Positions 42,883 to 51,306 of a DNA stretch of 64,000 nucleotides are shown here, in pieces (within the stretch, counting starts at the first letter, position 1; each line of letters starts with the position of its first letter). Position numbers and translations under genes: made by a program. The DNA comes from Solirubrobacterales bacterium (GTDB taxonomy: Bacteria > Actinomycetota > Thermoleophilia > Solirubrobacterales > 70-9), in NCBI GenBank assembly GCA_009691195.1, contig SHVA01000003.1, positions 53,047 to 117,046 on the forward strand, given 5' to 3'. The notes under the pieces were generated by a model. It saw nothing but the letters and a program-made list of their open reading frames with translations. It searched no databases and had not been told where the DNA came from.

Positions 42883-42902
42883 CTCCAGGTTTGGACCTGG
42901 AG
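42883..42902 (+). terminator. Hairpin between ffh and rpsP
   Basis: Perfect 8-bp stem CTCCAGGT (42883-42890) / ACCTGGAG (42895-42902) with TTGG loop in the 138-bp gap. Not followed by a U-tract. It lies before the rpsP promoter, so likely ends ffh transcripts. Rest of the gap is unremarkable apart from the rpsP -10. Confidence 0.5.
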
Positions 42903-42945
42903 GCCGGATTGCGGCGCTGCCCGCGCCGATCGGGCTGCGTCCCGC

Positions 42946-42951
42946 TAACCT
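42946..42951 (+). promoter_or_regulatory. Candidate -10 box of rpsP
   Basis: TAACCT followed by 9 nt and ATG 42961, implying a 2-3-nt leader. Confidence 0.45.
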
Positions 42952-42960
42952 GACCGCCTC

Positions 42961-43215
42961 ATGTCAGTCCGAATCAGATTGAGGCGCGTGGGCGCCAAGA
43001 AGAACCCGATCTGGCGGGTCGTGGTGGCTGACCAGCGCTCCCCGCGCGACGGTCGCACGATCGAGACGATCGGCCAGTACAACCCGCAGACGGAGCCCTC
43101 GCTGATCAAGATCGACGAGGAGCGCGCCAAGCACTGGCTCGACAGGGGCGCACAGCCCTCGCCCACGGTCGCGACCCTTCTTCGGACCAAGGGCATCGAC
43201 GCCACCGGCAGCTAG
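42961..43215 (+). CDS. rpsP: 30S ribosomal protein S16
   Basis: 84 residues, [20 protein letters not shown] and [12 protein letters not shown]. Length and motifs standard. First gene of rpsP-khpA-trmD. Confidence 0.97.
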   Translation: MSVRIRLRRVGAKKNPIWRVVVADQRSPRDGRTIETIGQYNPQTEPSLIKIDEERAKHWLDRGAQPSPTVATLLRTKGIDATGS

Positions 43216-43230
43216 CGACGGCTGCGACCG

Positions 43231-43464
43231 ATGCGCGAGCTGCTCGAGTTCTTGGCGCGCGCTCTCGTTGAGAATCCCGATGAGGTCCGAGTCACCGAGG
43301 TGATCGAGGATGACGGTGAGGTCGTGTTCGAGCTCGAGGTCGCCGAGGACGACCTCGGCCGGGTGATCGGACGTGGCGGGCGCGTCGCCAACGCCCTGCG
43401 TTCGGTGATCAAGGCTGCTGCTACCCGCGCCGAGGTCCGGGCCGCGGTCGAGATCCTGGACTGA
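43231..43464 (+). CDS. khpA: KH-domain RNA-binding protein KhpA
   Basis: 77 residues, single type II KH domain with the GRGG loop in DDLGRVIGRGGRVANALRSVI. RNA chaperone-like partner of KhpB in other Gram-positives. Lies 15 nt after rpsP and 17 nt before trmD; the usual rimM is not between them. Confidence 0.92.
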   Translation: MRELLEFLARALVENPDEVRVTEVIEDDGEVVFELEVAEDDLGRVIGRGGRVANALRSVIKAAATRAEVRAAVEILD

Positions 43465-43481
43465 GCGTCAGGCTCGAAGGC

Positions 43482-44141
43482 GTGCGCCTAGACGTCTTCA
43501 CGCTGTTCCCGGAGCATTTCGACTGGTTCGTGACCCAGCGGCACATCAGCAACGCGCTGGCGGCCGGCTCCGAGATCAACCTCGTCAACTACAGGGACTC
43601 GACCCCTCTCAGCGGGGGGCAGGTCGATGACGCTCCATACGGCGGGGGCGCCGGCATGGTGATGAGGGTGGACGCCGTTGACGCCGCGCTCGAGGACGCC
43701 TACGGCGCCGAGCGTGCCGGACGCCGGATCGTCGCCCTGACCGCCTCGGGCCGCCCGTTTGACGAGGCGCTGGCGGTGGAGTTCTCGCGGGAGCCCGAGC
43801 TGACGCTGCTCTGTGGCCGCTACGAGGGCTTCGACGAGCGTGTGGTCGAGAACCTGGCCACCGAGGCGGTCTCGATCGGCCGCTTCGTGCTCGCGGGCGG
43901 CGAGTTGGCCGCGATGGTGATCGCCGACGCGGTGATGCGAAAGCTCTCGGGCTCCCTCGGCGACGCCGAGAGCGCCGTCGAGGAGTCCTTCAGCGAGGCG
44001 CTGGGGGGGGCGCCCGAGTACCCGCACTACACGCGCCCCGCCGACTATCGCGGCTGGGGCGTCCCGGACGTGCTGCTCTCGGGCGATCACGCCAAGGTGA
44101 GGGAGTGGCGCCTCGCTCGCAGCCGCGAGCGGGCGCGTTGA
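43482..44141 (+). CDS. trmD: tRNA (guanine37-N1)-methyltransferase
   Basis: 219 residues, SPOUT fold with the trefoil-knot motifs [14 protein letters not shown] and [13 protein letters not shown], and [19 protein letters not shown]. Methylates G37 next to the anticodon, preventing frameshifts. GTG start gives [15 protein letters not shown], the standard N-terminus. Confidence 0.96.
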   Translation: MRLDVFTLFPEHFDWFVTQRHISNALAAGSEINLVNYRDSTPLSGGQVDDAPYGGGAGMVMRVDAVDAALEDAYGAERAGRRIVALTASGRPFDEALAVEFSREPELTLLCGRYEGFDERVVENLATEAVSIGRFVLAGGELAAMVIADAVMRKLSGSLGDAESAVEESFSEALGGAPEYPHYTRPADYRGWGVPDVLLSGDHAKVREWRLARSRERAR

Positions 44142-44164
44142 CCCTTCGCTTAGTTCTTCTTGGC

Positions 44165-44170
44165 TACCAT
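44165..44170 (+). promoter_or_regulatory. Candidate -10 box of rplS
   Basis: TACCAT about 65 nt upstream of the rplS ATG, immediately before the terminator-like hairpin at 44179-44206. Confidence 0.4.
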
Positions 44171-44178
44171 TGACCGCC

Positions 44179-44206
44179 GCGCGGGCCATCGGCATCGCGC
44201 TTTTTT
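44179..44206 (+). terminator. Intrinsic terminator/attenuator in the rplS leader
   Basis: Stem GCGCG (44179-44183) / CGCGC (44196-44200) with an inner GCC/GGC pair (44185-44187 / 44191-44193) and an ATC loop, followed at once by six T (44201-44206). It is the only hairpin in the window with a canonical U-tract. It lies downstream of a TACCAT -10 candidate and 29 nt before the rplS ATG, so it could be a trmD operon terminator or an attenuator of rplS. Confidence 0.65.
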
Positions 44207-44235
44207 CACGTAGGGACCACGACACTCAGCAGACC

Positions 44236-44820
44236 ATGAGCACCGTCATCGACAGCCTCGAGCAGCGGGCGATCAAGCCCAGACCGCGTTTCGACGCGGG
44301 CGACCGCGTGCGCGTCCACTTCCAGGTCGTCGAGGGAACCCGAAAGCGGACCCAGCTCTTCGAGGGGATCGTGCTCAAGCGCCAGGGCAGCGGCGCGCGC
44401 GAGACCTTCACCGTGCGCAAGCAGTCGTTCGGCGTCGGCGTCGAGCGGACCTTCCCCCTGCACTCGCCCAAGATCGAGAAGCTCGAGATCGCGGCTCGCG
44501 GCGATGTGCGCCGCGCCAAGCTCTACTACCTGCGCGACAAGGTCGGCAAGCAGGCCCGGGTTGCCGAGCGTCGCTGGGGCATCGAGGACGACCTGCTCGG
44601 CGGAACCGAGGAGCCGGAGGCCGTCGACGCCGAGGGGGTCAGCCTCGAGGAGGCCTCGCCCGAGGCCCCCGAGCAGCCCGAAGCCGACTCGGAGGAGACT
44701 CCGGAGCCGGAGGCCGATAAGGCGCCCGAGGCCGAGGCCGAGGAGAAGCCGGAGCCCGAGCAGGCGCAGGAGCCTGAGGCGGAGGCCGAGAAGGCCGACT
44801 CCAAAAAGGCCACAGACTGA
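44236..44820 (+). CDS. rplS: 50S ribosomal protein L19 with long acidic tail
   Basis: 194 residues, while L19 is usually about 115-120. The conserved part ([44 protein letters not shown]) ends near residue 115; the remaining ~75 residues are a Glu/Ala/Pro-rich acidic tail (E-P-E-A repeats) ending KADSKKATD. The ATG at 44236 gives the family N-terminus; an upstream in-frame start at 44170 would add unrelated residues and overlap the hairpin. Confidence 0.95.
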   Translation: MSTVIDSLEQRAIKPRPRFDAGDRVRVHFQVVEGTRKRTQLFEGIVLKRQGSGARETFTVRKQSFGVGVERTFPLHSPKIEKLEIAARGDVRRAKLYYLRDKVGKQARVAERRWGIEDDLLGGTEEPEAVDAEGVSLEEASPEAPEQPEADSEETPEPEADKAPEAEAEEKPEPEQAQEPEAEAEKADSKKATD

Positions 44821-44867
44821 AGGTCCCAAAGCCGCAGACCACTCAGGGCGCTCTCGTCGAGCTCGTC

Positions 44868-45428
44868 GTGATCGTCGCCCTGGCCCTGGGCCTGGCGCTT
44901 GGCATCCAGGCATTCATCGTCAAGCCGTACCAGATCCCCTCCGAGTCAATGGAGCCGACGCTGGACGTCGGCCAGCGGGTTCTGGTCAGCCGCTTCCTCT
45001 ACCGCTTCACCGATCCCGAGATCGGCGACATCGTCGTCTTCCATCCGCCGCGCGGCGCCGAGTCGGGCAACCAGTGCGGCGCCCCCCGCCAGGCCGGCGA
45101 GGCCTGCGCCGAGCCGACCCCCGAGGAGGCCAAGGTCAACTTCATCAAGCGGGTCGTCGCCGGCCCGGGGGACAGGCTTCGAATAGAGGACGGACACCCG
45201 GTGGTTAACGGCGTCAAGGCACAGGAGGACTTCATCACCCCCTGCAAGCCGGGCGGTGAGTGCAACCTCCCGCAGGAGATCACCATCCCGCCCGATCATT
45301 ACTTCATGATGGGTGACAACCGTGGGGAGAGCGACGACAGCCGCTTCTGGGGACCCGTCCCAAAAGACTGGATCATCGGCGAGGCCTTCGCCACCTACTG
45401 GCCACCCGACAGAGTCGGGATCTTCTAG
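44868..45428 (+). CDS. lepB: Signal peptidase I
   Basis: Cleaves signal peptides of exported proteins, several of which are encoded here. Catalytic Ser in IPSESMEPTL, Lys in FIKRVVAGPGDRL, and GDNRGESDDSRFWGPV. One N-terminal membrane helix. The GTG at 44868 cuts into this helix; the frame is open back to a CTG at 44817 overlapping the rplS stop (CTGA), giving about 17 more residues ([16 protein letters not shown]), which completes the helix. The true start may therefore be 44817. Four Cys (QCGAP, EACAE, TPCKP, GECNL) could form two external disulfides. Confidence 0.93.
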   Translation: MIVALALGLALGIQAFIVKPYQIPSESMEPTLDVGQRVLVSRFLYRFTDPEIGDIVVFHPPRGAESGNQCGAPRQAGEACAEPTPEEAKVNFIKRVVAGPGDRLRIEDGHPVVNGVKAQEDFITPCKPGGECNLPQEITIPPDHYFMMGDNRGESDDSRFWGPVPKDWIIGEAFATYWPPDRVGIF

Positions 45429-45465
45429 CTCGAGCAGCCCGCGGAAGCGTAAGGGGAAGCGGAAG

Positions 45466-46146
45466 ATGACCGCCGCCCGCCTGTTCCGCTTCGACCGCTC
45501 CTTCGACAGCCGCTTCGTCGCGGGCGTTGACGAGGCCGGCCGCGGCTCGCTCGCGGGGCCACTGGTCGCTGCTGGGGTGTTGCTCGACCTCGAGCGGATC
45601 GGGACCCGGGAGCGGCGGGCGCTGGCTCGCCTCGACGACTCCAAGCAGAAGACCGAGGAGGAGCGCGAGGAGCTCTACCCGAGCGTGATCCGCGCAGCCG
45701 CGCGGGTCTCGATCGCCGTCCGCTCAGTCCGGGCGATCGACACCCGGGGCCTCCACGTCTCCAACCTCGGCGCGCTCGCCGACTGCCTGCAGGCCGTCGG
45801 CGCCGACAGGGGCGCCGTCTGCCTCGTCGACGGTTTCCGGCTTCCGGACTGCGAGCTCGAGCACACCGCCGTCGTCCAAGGCGACGCTCGCAGCGCGGCG
45901 ATCGCCGCCGCTTCGGTGATAGCGAAGGTGACCCGGGACCGCTACATGCACCGCGCCGACACGATCTACCCGGGCTGGGACTTCGCCGGCAACGTCGGCT
46001 ACTCGACCCCGGCTCACCGAGAGGCGATCCTTGCCAACGGCGTCTGCCCGCTGCACCGCCGCTCGTTCGCCTCGGTCGCCTACAGCCAGCTGGAGCTTGG
46101 CGGGGAAGCGAATGGGGAGCCGAACCGCGACGAGCTTGCCGCCTAG
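45466..46146 (+). CDS. rnhB: Ribonuclease HII
   Basis: 226 residues. Removes ribonucleotides from DNA. VAGVDEAGRGSLAGPLVAAGV (catalytic Asp-Glu), LDDSKQKTEEEREEL, CLVDGF (Asp) and SVIAKVTRDRYM. ATG 45466 has GGAAG just upstream and gives a usual-length N-terminus; the frame is open upstream into lepB without similarity. Confidence 0.95.
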   Translation: MTAARLFRFDRSFDSRFVAGVDEAGRGSLAGPLVAAGVLLDLERIGTRERRALARLDDSKQKTEEEREELYPSVIRAAARVSIAVRSVRAIDTRGLHVSNLGALADCLQAVGADRGAVCLVDGFRLPDCELEHTAVVQGDARSAAIAAASVIAKVTRDRYMHRADTIYPGWDFAGNVGYSTPAHREAILANGVCPLHRRSFASVAYSQLELGGEANGEPNRDELAA

Positions 46147-46183
46147 CGCGAAGCGATCCGTCTCGTGGGGTGTTTGAGCGCCC

Positions 46184-47081
46184 ATGACCAAGCTTTCGAT
46201 TGCACTCTTTTCTCTCGCCCTGGTCCTGGCGGCCCTCACCGCTCCGCGGGCTTCAGCCAGCGTCGACTGCGAGCACAGCGCAGCCGCGGGCGGAGACCTG
46301 AACGTCTACCCCTACGTCGACCGTAGGGTCGACGACCTTGACTTCGCCGATGCCACGGTCCGCAGGGATGGCGATGGGCTAGTGGTTCACAGCGGCTTCG
46401 AGCCCGCCGACTGCACGGGGCCCGATGCGACGCTGGCCAACACGGCGGCGGTCAGGTTCCACCAGAACGGGCTTTCGTTCTCGATCTTGGCGCTGTCAGG
46501 CGGGCCGCTGTCGGGGGGTCCGCCCGAGACGGACGGCAGCCACGAGGTCGAGGTGGTCTTCATCGCCCGCCGGAGCTCGCTTGCTTACGGCGAGATCCTG
46601 GGTACGCCCGGCGTCGACGTCTGGTCGCTTGGGAGGCGCAACGGCGTCGCCGGCGCCAGTCTCTCGCCGGCGCGGCCCGAGGAGTTCGACGTCAAGCTAC
46701 GTCGGTCCCGGCAAGCCGATCGTCTATCTGGCCACCGGCCCTGGCGATGACATCGTTCGTGCCTCCGGGGATGGAAGCGCGGCCCCGATGAAGGCGCTCT
46801 CCATACTTCAGGGAGGACCCGGAGACGACGATCTCGAGGGTGGTCGAGCAGGCGACTACGTGCTCGGCGGCCGTGGGGACGATCGTGTGTCGGGCTCTGC
46901 GGGGCGTGACATCGTCAAGGGTTCGACGGGCCGGGATCTGATCGTTGGCGGCCCGGGGGGAGACACGGTCTCGGCCAATGACGGCGTGCGCGACATCGTG
47001 CGCTGTGGGCCGGGCCGGGACAAGGCCGTGCTGGACGCGCGGGATCGTGCTCGCGGCTGCGAGCACATCGAGCGCCGCTAG
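46184..47081 (+). CDS. Exported RTX-like calcium-binding repeat protein, apparently frameshifted
   Basis: Signal peptide MTKLSIALFSLALVLAALTA-PRASA, an N-terminal domain with C-x(6) DLNVYPYVDRRVDDLDFADA, then glycine/aspartate nonapeptides of the haemolysin type (GGPGDDDLEGG, GGRGDDRVSG, GGPGGDTVS) and a final RCGPGRDKAVLDARDRARGC. The N-terminal frame runs off after EEFDVK; removing one base (or adding two) near 46697-46700 joins it to YVGPGKPIVYLATGPGDD in the next frame. Total about 298 residues. Stop overlaps the convergent yraN stop by 4 nt. Confidence 0.7.
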
Positions 47082-47452
47082 AAAGCACCCCTGATGTGCT
47101 CGTAGTCGGCGACCCGGTCGCCGTCGTAGGTGACGCCCACGACATCGAAGCGGTAGCCGGAGGCGCGGGGGCGGCTCGGGGTCGAGTACAGCCACTCCCT
47201 GGCGAGGCGGCGCAGCCTGGCGGCCTTGCGGCGGTCCACCGCGTGGGCCGGGCGCTCCGGGCCCGCTCGGCCCCCGAGGCGCCCGGCCTTGACCTCGACG
47301 AAGACGAGGGTGGTGCCGTCGAGAACGATCAGGTCGATCTCCCCGGACCGGGAGCGGGCGTTGGTCACGACGGTCCGCCAGCCGTCGCGCTCGAGGCGGG
47401 AGCGCACGAGCCTCTCCGCCGCGGCGCCCAGTCTGAGCCTGGCATGGGTCAT
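47078..47452 (-). CDS. yraN: UPF0102 (YraN) nuclease-fold protein
   Basis: 124 residues: GAAAERLVRSRLERDGW, RSRSGEIDLIVLDGTTLVFVEVKAGR (PD-(D/E)xK-like ExD...EVK core), RRKAARLRRLAREWL. A restriction-endonuclease-like protein next to comM and dprA in most actinobacteria; role unproven. TACGCT (minus 47465-47460) ends 7 nt before the ATG. Confidence 0.92.
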   Translation of the reverse strand: MTHARLRLGAAAERLVRSRLERDGWRTVVTNARSRSGEIDLIVLDGTTLVFVEVKAGRLGGRAGPERPAHAVDRRKAARLRRLAREWLYSTPSRPRASGYRFDVVGVTYDGDRVADYEHIRGAF

Positions 47453-47459
47453 CGGCGCG

Positions 47460-47465
47460 AGCGTA
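47460..47465 (-). promoter_or_regulatory. -10 box, leaderless yraN
   Basis: TACGCT on the minus strand followed by 7 nt and ATG 47452. Confidence 0.55.
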
Positions 47466-47556
47466 GGCTCGCCCCCCAGCCGCGGGGCGCGGAGATCGTC
47501 ACGGAAGCGGCACGGACCCGTCGCACTTGGCGGGCCACGCGCGGGGTGGGCGCTTC

Positions 47557-47562
47557 TACGGT
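47557..47562 (+). promoter_or_regulatory. -10 box deciding the comM start
   Basis: TACGGT followed by 6 nt and GTG 47569, 14 codons inside the longest frame. Confidence 0.5.
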
Positions 47563-47568
47563 CGCAGG

Positions 47569-49071
47569 GTGCTCGCAGTTGCCAGAACGCTGACCCTGAT
47601 CGGGGTCGAGGCCGAGCCGGTCCACGTCGAGCTCGACGTCGCCAGCGGGCTGCCGGCCTTCGCGATCGTCGGGCTTCCGGGCGCCGCGGTGCGCGAGTCG
47701 CGCGAGCGGGTCCGGGCCGCGTTCACCAACTCGGGCTTCGACTTCCCGCTGCGGCGGATCACGGCGAACCTCGCCCCGGCCGACCTGCCCAAGGCGGGGC
47801 CCGGCTTCGACCTCGCGATCGCTGCCGCGCTGCTGGCCGCGTCGGGGCAGATGCCGGCCCACGCCCTCGATCGCCACCCACTTGCCGGTGAGCTGGCCCT
47901 GGACGGGTCGATCCGACCGGTCGCGGGCGCGCTGGCGATGGCCGAGCGCGCGCGCCGCTGGGGCATGCGGGGCGTCGTGGTGGCCCCCGAGGACGCCCGG
48001 GAGGCGGCGCTGGTGGACGGGCTGGAGGTGCTCTGCCTCGATCACCTCGCGAAGCTGCCGGAGCTCGGGGAGGGTGGGCTGCCCGGACCGCCCGAGGGGG
48101 GCTCCGCGAGGGTCGTCACGGAGGACCTCCCCGACCTCGCGGACCTGCGTGGCCAGCCGGTGCTTCGCCGCAACCTGGAGATAGCCGCAGCGGGAGGCCA
48201 CAGCATGCTGATGCTGGGGCCACCGGGCGCGGGAAAGACGCTGGCCGCGCGAAGGCTGCCGTCGCTGCTGCCGCCGCTTCCCGAGGACGAGGCCCTCGAG
48301 GTGGCACGGATCGCGAGCGTCTGTGGTAACGGCCATGATCCTGGGACCTACGGGCGGCGGCCCTACCGGGCGCCCCACCACACGATCTCAGCGGCGGCGC
48401 TGATCGGCGGCGGCAGGCCGCCGCACCCCGGAGAGATCACGCGGGCCCACCGCGGGGTCCTGTTCCTCGACGAGCTGGGCGAGTTCCGCCGCGACGCGCT
48501 CGAGGCGCTGCGGGAGCCGCTCGAGGCCGGGCGGGTGACGATCGCGCGCGGCGGGCGGGCGGTCGAGATGCCGTGCCGCTTCATGCTCGTCGCCGCGTCG
48601 AACCCGTGCCCCTGCGGGCGCGGCCCCGACTCGGGCGAGTGCAGCTGCAACCCGCAGGCCGTCAGCCGCTACCGCGGCAAGCTCAGCGGGGCGCTGAGCG
48701 ACCGTATCGACACCGTGATCTGGCTCGAGCGACCGTCGGCCGACGCCCTCGCCGCGGCCGAGCCGGAGGAGGGCTCGGCCGCGGCCCGCGCCCGCGTGAT
48801 CGCCGCCCGAGAGCGCCAGGCGCAGAGGCTGGGCGCCGATCGCTGCAACGCCGAGATGACCGCGGCCGAGGTCTCGCGGCACTGCGCCCTCGACGGGGCG
48901 GGGGAGGGGATGCTTCGCGACGGCCACGAGCGGCTCGCGCTCAGCGGTCGCGGTTGGGATCGCAGCCTCCGCGTGGCACGGACGATCGCCGACCTCGCGG
49001 GCAGCGCGTCGATCGAGGAGGACCACGTCGCCCAGGCCCTGAACGCGCGCAGACCGCGGGAGGAGCTGTGA
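47569..49071 (+). CDS. comM: YifB/ComM family AAA+ ATPase (Mg-chelatase-like)
   Basis: 500 residues from GTG 47569. N-terminal Lon-like fold (VELDVASGLPAFAIVGLPGAAV; LDGSIRPVAGALA), AAA+ core with GPPGAGKTLAARRLPSLLPPL, FLDELGEFRRDALEALREPLE, AASNPCPCG and a C-terminal Mg-chelatase domain. ComM promotes branch migration of integrating DNA in transformation. Coupled to dprA by GTGA overlap; together they suggest DNA-uptake recombination, though no uptake machinery is in the window. Confidence 0.93.
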   Translation: MLAVARTLTLIGVEAEPVHVELDVASGLPAFAIVGLPGAAVRESRERVRAAFTNSGFDFPLRRITANLAPADLPKAGPGFDLAIAAALLAASGQMPAHALDRHPLAGELALDGSIRPVAGALAMAERARRWGMRGVVVAPEDAREAALVDGLEVLCLDHLAKLPELGEGGLPGPPEGGSARVVTEDLPDLADLRGQPVLRRNLEIAAAGGHSMLMLGPPGAGKTLAARRLPSLLPPLPEDEALEVARIASVCGNGHDPGTYGRRPYRAPHHTISAAALIGGGRPPHPGEITRAHRGVLFLDELGEFRRDALEALREPLEAGRVTIARGGRAVEMPCRFMLVAASNPCPCGRGPDSGECSCNPQAVSRYRGKLSGALSDRIDTVIWLERPSADALAAAEPEEGSAAARARVIAARERQAQRLGADRCNAEMTAAEVSRHCALDGAGEGMLRDGHERLALSGRGWDRSLRVARTIADLAGSASIEEDHVAQALNARRPREEL

Positions 49072-50189
49072 GCCTCGAGCCGGCCGCCTGCGACAGGTGC
49101 CTTCGGCGCGCCTGGCTGGTCGGCAGCCTCGCCGGACACATCGAGCGGGCGACCGCGGACTCCCCGGGTAAGCGCTCGCCCGAGCTGCTCGCGCTTCCCA
49201 ACCGGGAGCTGGCGAAGGCCCTCGACCGCCGCGACGGAGAGATGCTGGCGGCTCGCGCGTCCTCGCTGAATACCCTGGGGCTGCGAGGGCGGGTCTCCGA
49301 GGGTGGCGGTTGGGCGTGCTGTCGCCACGACCCGCGCTATCCCGAGGGACTGCGGGGTTGGGACCAGGCGCCGGCGGTCCTGTTCGCGAGGGGCAAGGTC
49401 TCGCTCCTTGAGCGGCTGCGTCCCGGCGGCTGCGTCACAGTCGTCGGCGCCCGCCGCGCCAGCTCCCATGGCCGGGGCGTCGCGACCGAGCTGGGCCGGG
49501 AACTCGCCGCTGCCGGCCTCGTGGTGATCAGCGGCATGGCCCTCGGGGTCGACTCCTGCGCGCACGCCGGCGCCCTCGAGGCGGGAGGGGCGACGGTGGC
49601 GGTGCTCGGGAGCGGGCCCGACGTGCCCCATCCCGCCAGCAAGAGGAGGCTCTGGCGGCGCCTGGGAGAGGAGGGGCTGGTGCTGTCGGAGCTGCCGCCG
49701 GGTCAGACCCCGCGGCGCTGGACCTTTCCCGCGCGCAACCGGATCATGGCCGCCCTCGCGGCGATCACGGTGGTGGTCGAGGCGCGCTGCCGCTCGGGGT
49801 CCCTGATCACCGCATCGATGGCACAGGACCTCGGCCGCGAGGTCGGCGCCGTCCCGGGGGCGGTGGGCAGCTCGGGATCCGAGGGGACCAACTCGCTGCT
49901 GCGCGACGGAGCGCAGGTGATTCGGGGCGCCCAGGATGTGCTCGACTCGCTGCTCGGCCCCGGGGCGCCGCGCCTCGAGCGCAGCGGCGCCTCGCTGGAG
50001 CCGGCCCTGGCCCGCGTCCTCGACCTCGTGGACGGTGGCTGCTCGAGCGCCGACGCGGTCGCGCGGGAGGGACGGCTCGCTGCGGCCGAGGTGGCCGGCG
50101 CGCTGACCCGGCTCGAGCTGCTCGGCTTCGTGCGCTCGGGATCAGGCGGCGGCTATGAGCGGACGCAGCTCACCGCCCCCGCCGCCTGA
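49068..50189 (+). CDS. dprA: DNA-processing protein DprA
   Basis: 373 residues from GTG 49068 (overlaps comM stop). Rossmann-like core with VVGARRASSHGRGVATELG, VVISGMALGVDSCAHAGALEAGG, VLGSGPDVPHP and FPARNRIMAALA; C-terminal winged-helix-like segment (ADAVAREGRLAAAEVAGALTRLELLG). Loads RecA on incoming single-stranded DNA. The N-terminus has two CxxC-like pairs, CDRC and CC. Confidence 0.94.
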   Translation: MSLEPAACDRCLRRAWLVGSLAGHIERATADSPGKRSPELLALPNRELAKALDRRDGEMLAARASSLNTLGLRGRVSEGGGWACCRHDPRYPEGLRGWDQAPAVLFARGKVSLLERLRPGGCVTVVGARRASSHGRGVATELGRELAAAGLVVISGMALGVDSCAHAGALEAGGATVAVLGSGPDVPHPASKRRLWRRLGEEGLVLSELPPGQTPRRWTFPARNRIMAALAAITVVVEARCRSGSLITASMAQDLGREVGAVPGAVGSSGSEGTNSLLRDGAQVIRGAQDVLDSLLGPGAPRLERSGASLEPALARVLDLVDGGCSSADAVAREGRLAAAEVAGALTRLELLGFVRSGSGGGYERTQLTAPAA

Positions 50190-50211
50190 CCGGCGCGTCG
50201 GATCACTCATC

Positions 50212-50217
50212 TAGCCT
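50212..50217 (+). promoter_or_regulatory. -10 box, leaderless thiD
   Basis: TAGCCT followed by 7 nt and GTG 50225. Confidence 0.55.
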
Positions 50218-50224
50218 GGGGCGG

Positions 50225-51052
50225 GTGGCCGATCCCTCCCGCACTCCGGTCGTCCTCTCAATCGCCGGATCGGACTCCGGAGGCGGCGCCGGGATCCAGG
50301 CCGACCTCAAGGCCCTCGCCCGCAGCGGGGTCCATGGGACGACCGCGATAGTCGCGCTCACGGCCCAGAATACGGTTGGGGTGACGGCCGTTCACGCTGT
50401 CCCCCCGGAGATGATCGTCGCCCAGGTGCGCGCCGTCGCCGAGGACATCGGCATCGACGCGGTCAAGACGGGCATGCTCGGCGACGCCGACACGATCGAC
50501 GCGGTGCTCGAGGCGCTGGGTCACACGGGCTCGGCGCCGCTGGTGGTGGACCCGGTGATGGTCGCCGAGAGCGGCTCGGTGCTGCTCGAGCCGGCGGCGA
50601 GGACGGCGCTGATCGAGCGGATACTGCCGCTCGCCGCCGTGGCCACCCCGAACCTGCCCGAGGCGCGTGAGCTGAGCGGGCTCGGGCCCGAGGCGAGTGC
50701 CGAGGAGCTGGCGCGAGCGGTGCGAGCACTCGGGCCCGCAGCGGTCGTGGTCACCGGCGGCCACGGCGACGACGGAGCCGACCTCTTCTTCGACGGCGAG
50801 ACGCTCGAGGCGATCCCGGGCCCGCGCCATCCGGCCGGCGCCTCGCACGGCTCCGGGTGCACCCACTCGGCTGCGCTTGCGGCGCAGCTCGCGCTCGGGC
50901 GCCCTCCGTTGGAGGCCGCGCGGCAGGCCCGGCGGCTCGCTGCAGAGGCGGTCGGTAGCGGGCTTCGCGACCTCGGCGCCGGCCCTGGTCCGGTCGATGC
51001 GCTCGGCATCGCGGAGGGCCGAGGCCGAGCCGGCGACGGCCGTCGGGAATAA
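50225..51052 (+). CDS. thiD: Hydroxymethylpyrimidine (phosphate) kinase
   Basis: 275 residues, ribokinase fold: SIAGSDSGGGAGIQADLKA, ALTAQNTVGVTAV, VKTGMLGDADTIDAV, VVDPVMVAESGSVLL, and the catalytic HGSGCTHSAALAAQLALG. Phosphorylates HMP for thiamin synthesis. It opens a tight plus-strand run through two unknown genes to ilvD. Confidence 0.95.
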   Translation: MADPSRTPVVLSIAGSDSGGGAGIQADLKALARSGVHGTTAIVALTAQNTVGVTAVHAVPPEMIVAQVRAVAEDIGIDAVKTGMLGDADTIDAVLEALGHTGSAPLVVDPVMVAESGSVLLEPAARTALIERILPLAAVATPNLPEARELSGLGPEASAEELARAVRALGPAAVVVTGGHGDDGADLFFDGETLEAIPGPRHPAGASHGSGCTHSAALAAQLALGRPPLEAARQARRLAAEAVGSGLRDLGAGPGPVDALGIAEGRGRAGDGRRE

Positions 51053-51060
51053 TCAATGCC

Positions 51061-51306
51061 ATGAAGCTTCTGCGGATGAGCCCGGGACACGGCGACGTCC
51101 TGCTTGCGGAGGGCGATCCGAGCCTGCAAGCGGACGAGGAGCGGCTGGTCGAGGAGTTCCGCCGCCAGCTCGACCTCGGCATGTGGGCGGCCGTGCCGAG
51201 TACCGGTAACGACGGTCGCCGCGAGGCGACGATGGTCCGCGACTTCTCCGAGGTCCCCGAGGGGGCCGACCGGGTGATCTTCTTTCCCCAGGCAGCCGGG
51301 GGATGA
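51061..51306 (+). CDS. Unknown protein, first of a coupled pair
   Basis: 81 residues, not recognised. Begins MKLLRMSPGHGDVLLAEGDP and ends [10 protein letters not shown]; charged central helix (ADEERLVEEFRRQLDLG) and a conserved-looking STGNDGRREATMVRDFSEVP. No signal peptide or membrane segment. It starts 8 nt after thiD and its stop overlaps the next start (ATGA), so the pair is translationally coupled. Confidence 0.7.
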   Translation: MKLLRMSPGHGDVLLAEGDPSLQADEERLVEEFRRQLDLGMWAAVPSTGNDGRREATMVRDFSEVPEGADRVIFFPQAAGG

